Below, piece by piece: positions 3,675-6,171 of a stretch of 6,171 bases of DNA (position 1 is the first letter of the stretch; each line of letters opens with the position of its first letter). The DNA is from Candidatus Pacearchaeota archaeon (GTDB lineage: Archaea > Nanoarchaeota > Nanoarchaeia > Pacearchaeales > GW2011-AR1). The stretch covers positions 1 through 6,171 of the forward strand of contig NZER01000410.1 of assembly GCA_002690445.1 (NCBI GenBank), given 5' to 3'. The position numbers and the translations under genes were made by a program. Below the pieces are notes generated by a model. It saw only the letters and a program-made list of their open reading frames with translations, made no database searches and was not told the origin of the DNA.

Positions 3675-3701
3675 AGGATCATATATCCGAAAAAAAAGAA
3701 G

Positions 3702-3730
3702 TTGCAAAGAAGAGTAAGACAGTCTATAAT
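3702..3730 (+). promoter_or_regulatory. Sigma70-like promoter of the DUF932 gene
   Basis: TTGCAA (3702-3707), a 17-bp spacer, and a perfect TATAAT (3725-3730). The -10 ends 9 nt before ATG 3740, predicting an mRNA that begins GTT-ATG. The start context GTTATGAGA is shared with the genes at 247 and 560. Confidence 0.75.
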
Positions 3731-3739
3731 AATGGTGTT

Positions 3740-4765
3740 ATGAGAATTAACGAGCGAAACGTCGCATTACAGGACATAAACGAACATTCAGCTATAGCGG
3801 TTGAGGGTGTTCAAAACATATCAAAGAAGTCTGATCTATATGATAAGCTAGGATTAGATTATGAGGTAGAGTCGGTCAATCTCGGTGAGGCAACCGGAGA
3901 TGAGAGTTATAATAGATTTTACGGATTACGTAATAATAAATCTGGAGAAGTCTATTCAGTAGTAGGTCGTAAATACACGCCAATTCAGAATCATGAATTA
4001 ATTGATGCATTTGACGAAGTTCGACAAATGTATGGAGCAGAATACAAATCTGCAGGTGTCATGCGGAAAGGTAGTCGAGTATGGGTACAGGCTGAGCTTC
4101 CGAAGAAGTATTCTTTTGAGATTCCGAACCGGAAAGGAGATACTATTAATTCTATGCTCACCATGTTAATTGGGCATGATGGGATTATTTCAAATTGTAT
4201 TTTCCCGACGTCAATGCGCGGTGCATGTAACAATCAGTTTGTTGCAATGACTAGAGAGTCTACTCGAGATTATCGGATTCAACATTTCTCAAATTGGAGT
4301 GATAGGTTGGATTTGGTTAAGTCAGTATTCGCAAAGAATATTAATAGTCTTCAAAACATGTACACTGATTTCGCTGCACTTGATAGTAAGGCGATTTCTA
4401 AGGAAGAGTTGTACAACTTTTTGGGTGAGTTATATCCGATGAAGGATCAAGAGGATGATCGCATGGTGACGCGTCACAATGACATCGCTACTTTGTTCAG
4501 CCGGGGTGCTGGAAATCTTGGCAAGTCTCGCTGGGATGCATTTAATGCAGTTACTGAGTATGTTGATCACCATCAGCACTCAACTAGGATGGCTAATGCC
4601 ATTGAGAATAAGAATCATGAGTATATCCAGAACCGGATTGGTAGTTTAAGTACACCAGGTGGTCAGATGGATAGGTTCAAACGCCGGGCATTAAATTTGC
4701 TCACAGGTACTCCGAGATTTAAGAAGCCAGTTGTTAAACCAGCTGAAATTACAATAACAGCTTAA
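3740..4765 (+). CDS. DUF932/phage-plasmid-like TIGR03299-type protein
   Basis: A 341-aa cytoplasmic protein with the typical landmarks of this family in order: YSVVGRKYTPIQN (72-84), SAGVMRKGSRVWVQAELP (104-121), a SMLTMLIGHDG core (138-148) and CNNQF (163-167). These are followed by an RIQHFSNWSDRLD region (179-191), and finally WDAFNAVTEYVDHHQHSTRM (265-284). The length is near the family's usual 300-370 aa. Members are widespread in phages, plasmids and other mobile elements. Their biochemical role is not firmly known; genomic context in the literature has suggested links to DNA processing. The start at ATG 3740 is fixed by the promoter just upstream; there is no Shine-Dalgarno. A strong hairpin 13 nt after the TAA probably ends the unit. 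Confidence 0.92.
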   Translation: MRINERNVALQDINEHSAIAVEGVQNISKKSDLYDKLGLDYEVESVNLGEATGDESYNRFYGLRNNKSGEVYSVVGRKYTPIQNHELIDAFDEVRQMYGAEYKSAGVMRKGSRVWVQAELPKKYSFEIPNRKGDTINSMLTMLIGHDGIISNCIFPTSMRGACNNQFVAMTRESTRDYRIQHFSNWSDRLDLVKSVFAKNINSLQNMYTDFAALDSKAISKEELYNFLGELYPMKDQEDDRMVTRHNDIATLFSRGAGNLGKSRWDAFNAVTEYVDHHQHSTRMANAIENKNHEYIQNRIGSLSTPGGQMDRFKRRALNLLTGTPRFKKPVVKPAEITITA

Positions 4766-4778
4766 TCTCACAACAAAA

Positions 4779-4811
4779 ATAGGAGTCCCCGGAAAGCCGG
4801 GGATTTCCTAT
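4779..4811 (+). terminator. Strong GC-rich hairpin after the DUF932 gene
   Basis: TCCCCGG (4786-4792) pairs with CCGGGGA (4797-4803) around an AAAG loop. ATAGGA (4779-4784) pairs with TCCTAT (4806-4811) below small internal mismatches. On the + strand no T tract follows. The mirror strand has hairpin then TTTTTGTTG (from 4778 downward), so as an intrinsic terminator it is better formed for leftward transcription. It may be a bidirectional terminator or a 3'-end stabiliser of the DUF932 mRNA. Confidence 0.65.
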
Positions 4812-4899
4812 CACCAAACCCTATATAGTTTTATGTTTTTAAGTGGGTAGAGACGTTCGGAAACGCAGGATATTAGTAGTTTGTATTATGATGGGATCG

Positions 4900-4907
4900 A
4901 CTAAATA
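4900..4907 (+). promoter_or_regulatory. Late-like box upstream of the gene at 4913
   Basis: ACTAAATA, within TAAATAATTAT (4902-4912), ends 5 nt before ATG 4913, giving a predicted start on the A of the ATG. It is nearly identical to the boxes before 1113, 1759 and 2409. The rest of the 147-nt gap 4766-4912 holds the hairpin at 4779 and no convincing ORF. Confidence 0.4.
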
Positions 4908-4912
4908 ATTAT

Positions 4913-5404
4913 ATGATTACGATCGATTTAAAGGCCAAGCCCAAGGTCAAACGTTGGTTGAGAGAGAATAAAATTAATTTTAAGACGTTGCAAAAGGCGA
5001 CTGTTATATTTTTTAACCAGATTCAAAAGCGTAGTAAATCTAATAAGCACTACAACATAGAAGTTAAGACCTGTCATCATCCTAGTAGTGGATATTACTT
5101 TGGGTTTGATGAATTGCATGTGACACATTTTTTAGATCAGAACGGCTGGAGTAGCGATAAAAAGTTCGATACATTCACCGGGCATTTCCTTCATGAGCTC
5201 AGACACTGGATACAAGACAATATGCTTCATGTCGCGGAGAAGCGGTTAAATTATACTGATCAAGACTGCGAGAAGGAGAATGATAAATATTATTACAACA
5301 AATGGGAGATCGATGCTCGTAAATTTGAACGTCAGTATAAGAAAGAATTTATGGATCTATATTATGTTCTAGAGACTCTTTCATCCAAAAAACTTTTTTA
5401 TTAA
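4913..5404 (+). CDS. Putative zincin metallopeptidase-like protein (HELRH), 163 aa
   Basis: FTGHFLHELRHWIQDNM (88-104) contains an HExxH zinc/catalytic motif (His94, Glu95, His98). Downstream, KWEIDARKFE (130-139) supplies a Glu132 that could be the third zinc ligand, as in gluzincin-like ExxxD/ExDA arrangements. The N-terminal half is basic and helical (KAKPKVKRWLRENK, 7-20), then a strand-rich part (YYFGFDELHVTHFL, 61-74) precedes the motif. There is no signal peptide, so it would act in the cytoplasm or in the virion. Phage proteins of this type are usually uncharacterised; SprT- or ImmA-like families share the motif but no closer match is evident. The next gene starts 4 nt after the stop. 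Confidence 0.7.
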   Translation: MITIDLKAKPKVKRWLRENKINFKTLQKATVIFFNQIQKRSKSNKHYNIEVKTCHHPSSGYYFGFDELHVTHFLDQNGWSSDKKFDTFTGHFLHELRHWIQDNMLHVAEKRLNYTDQDCEKENDKYYYNKWEIDARKFERQYKKEFMDLYYVLETLSSKKLFY

Positions 5405-5408
5405 CATC

Positions 5409-5624
5409 ATGCATAACATATCAGAATTCGAACGGACGAAACCAACACAAGCATATGCTGCTCTTGATAGCGCAATTGCTAAGTACCGACAAATAGTTAA
5501 CGAGCATACCTATCAAGGCAAGCAATTGATTATGGAGAGTGTTGATGCGCAACGTGCATCATTAGCACAACAAATCGTCAGCGACCTCGAGGGTATAAAG
5601 AGAGTGTTCTTAACCGGTAATTAA
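5409..5624 (+). CDS. Unknown 71-aa helical protein
   Basis: ATG 5409 lies 4 nt after the stop of the HELRH gene, so it is probably co-translated with it; there is no own promoter and no Shine-Dalgarno. The product MHNISEFERTKPTQAYAALD, then SAIAKYRQIVNEHTYQGKQL and SVDAQRASLAQQIVSDLEGI, is rich in Ala/Gln/Glu. It looks helical or coiled-coil from about residue 12 to the end (KRVFLTGN). There are no cysteines and no membrane segment. The family is not recognised. Pairing with a putative peptidase invites the idea of a partner or inhibitor, but only adjacency supports this. Confidence 0.75.
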   Translation: MHNISEFERTKPTQAYAALDSAIAKYRQIVNEHTYQGKQLIMESVDAQRASLAQQIVSDLEGIKRVFLTGN

Positions 5625-5630
5625 AAAAAG

Positions 5631-5658
5631 TTGATATTTATTTTTGTGTGTATATTAT
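5631..5658 (+). promoter_or_regulatory. Possible promoter of the last gene
   Basis: TTGATA (5631-5636), a 16-bp spacer, and TATTAT (5653-5658). It would start near 5665 and leave a leader of about 42 nt that contains the 10-bp palindrome ACAAGCTTGT (5681-5690). A closer alternative, TTGCGA (5666-5671) with TGATAC (5690-5695, 18 bp), would fit the short-leader pattern but is weaker. Confidence 0.35.
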
Positions 5659-5706
5659 TGTTGTATTGCGAGCAATTTAAACAAGCTTGTGATACCAACT
5701 AATACA

Positions 5707-6171
5707 ATGATTATAAATCAAGAAGACAAAAAATGCTTCATAGAAGCATATGACTCCTTTATGGAGGAAACGAGGGCATATTCAAGCCCTAGCTGGCAGA
5801 CACCAAGGGGTAAAACCTTTTTCAATTGTGTTGAACGAGTGTATGAGTTAAATCCACCTCTAGGTATTAAACAACTTAATGGTGGTATTAATAGAATAAA
5901 AACTGGTAGACGGATGGCTGAAGAAAAAGGAGACATCCAATACGCAAGATTCGAACGTAACTTCTTAGAAAAGGATGCGCGTGGGTTAGGTTATAACCTG
6001 AGTATCGTAGAAAAAAATCAAGAAGAAAAATATTACATAGTTAATAAAGCGGGTAAAAAAATCCTCACTAATCTTGGTAAGAAGATGTTGATGATTCATG
6101 GTAACAGTGGTCTCGGAACTCGAAAACGAGGTCAACAGTTGTTTAAACGCGATAAAGAATTAGAAGAAACA
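5707..6171 (+). CDS. Unknown protein, N-terminal 155 aa (runs off the right edge)
   Basis: Open from ATG 5707 to the window end with no stop. The product begins MIINQEDKKCFIEAYDSFME. It contains a Pro/aromatic stretch SPSWQTPRGKTFFNCVERVY (28-47) and then a basic, Gly-rich region (KQLNGGINRIKTGRRMAEEK, 57-76). Further on comes YIVNKAGKKILTNLGKKMLM (112-131), and the visible part ends in GTRKRGQQLFKRDKELEE. It is highly basic with many Lys/Arg and no membrane segment, consistent with a nucleic-acid-binding or virion protein. No family was recognised. A 72-codon minus-strand frame at 5718-5936 is a shadow of this gene. Confidence 0.75.
   Translation, partial: MIINQEDKKCFIEAYDSFMEETRAYSSPSWQTPRGKTFFNCVERVYELNPPLGIKQLNGGINRIKTGRRMAEEKGDIQYARFERNFLEKDARGLGYNLSIVEKNQEEKYYIVNKAGKKILTNLGKKMLMIHGNSGLGTRKRGQQLFKRDKELEET

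Noticed and set aside
3501..4233. Minus-strand frames at 3501-3707 and 3991-4233
   Set aside because: Both are antisense to confidently recognised genes (nucleotidyltransferase and DUF932) and show no independent signals.
4854..4865. Small hairpin CGTT-CGGA-AACG before the gene at 4913
   Set aside because: Four base pairs only, with no T tract or conserved context; too weak to call.
4928..5128. 66-codon minus-strand frame opposite the HELRH gene
   Set aside because: It is antisense to a frame with a catalytic-type motif and a clean start, and nothing supports leftward transcription here.

Overview
The window reads as part of a tailed double-stranded DNA phage genome, or a closely related phage-like element. 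The evidence is dense packing of very small genes all on the + strand, intergenic gaps of a few bases or overlaps, mostly unrecognised products, a DUF932 (phage/plasmid-like TIGR03299 type) protein, and a tRNA-like gene squeezed between two small ORFs. The host cannot be named. Stops are TAA, TGA and TAG, so the standard bacterial code fits. Shine-Dalgarno sequences are almost absent.

Layout. 1-772: three complete small genes and the tail of a fourth, visibly richer in G+C than the rest. 789-920: a very AT-rich 43-codon gene. 921-1112: a non-coding, structured segment with a perfect 16-bp palindrome lying over a possible promoter, two hairpins and a direct repeat. 1113-1664: two genes, the second a Cys-rich zinc-binding-type protein. 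1665-1740: a cloverleaf with anticodon GCA (Cys) abutting that gene's stop codon. 1759-2404: four micro-genes, three of them membrane-associated or strongly basic/aromatic. 2409-3095: an unknown 170-aa protein and a small gene split by an 8-bp tandem repeat. 3085-3564: a stand-alone RfaE domain II/HldE-type nucleotidyltransferase. 3600-4765: a micro-gene and the DUF932 protein, closed by a strong hairpin. 4913-5624: a HELRH zincin-like protein and a small helical protein. 5707-end: an unknown gene running off the right edge.

The most striking feature is how expression appears to be organised. Several genes carry a near-consensus sigma70 promoter (TTGAC(T/A) or TTGCAA, exactly 17 bp, TATAAT-like) whose -10 box ends only 9-10 nt before the ATG, which predicts leaders of 3-4 nt. 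In three cases the TGA stop of the preceding gene lies inside the -35 hexamer of the next promoter. A second group of genes has no -35 but a TAAATAAT-type box ending 5-6 nt before the ATG. This resembles the T4 late box TATAAATA, placed so that the expected start site falls on or next to the A of the ATG. Together they suggest a phage with two promoter classes and largely leaderless mRNAs. That is inference from sequence only.

The recognisable functions (nucleotide-sugar type nucleotidyltransferase, DUF932, putative metallopeptidase, tRNA-Cys-like RNA) do not form one known pathway. They look like a typical accessory/early region of a phage.
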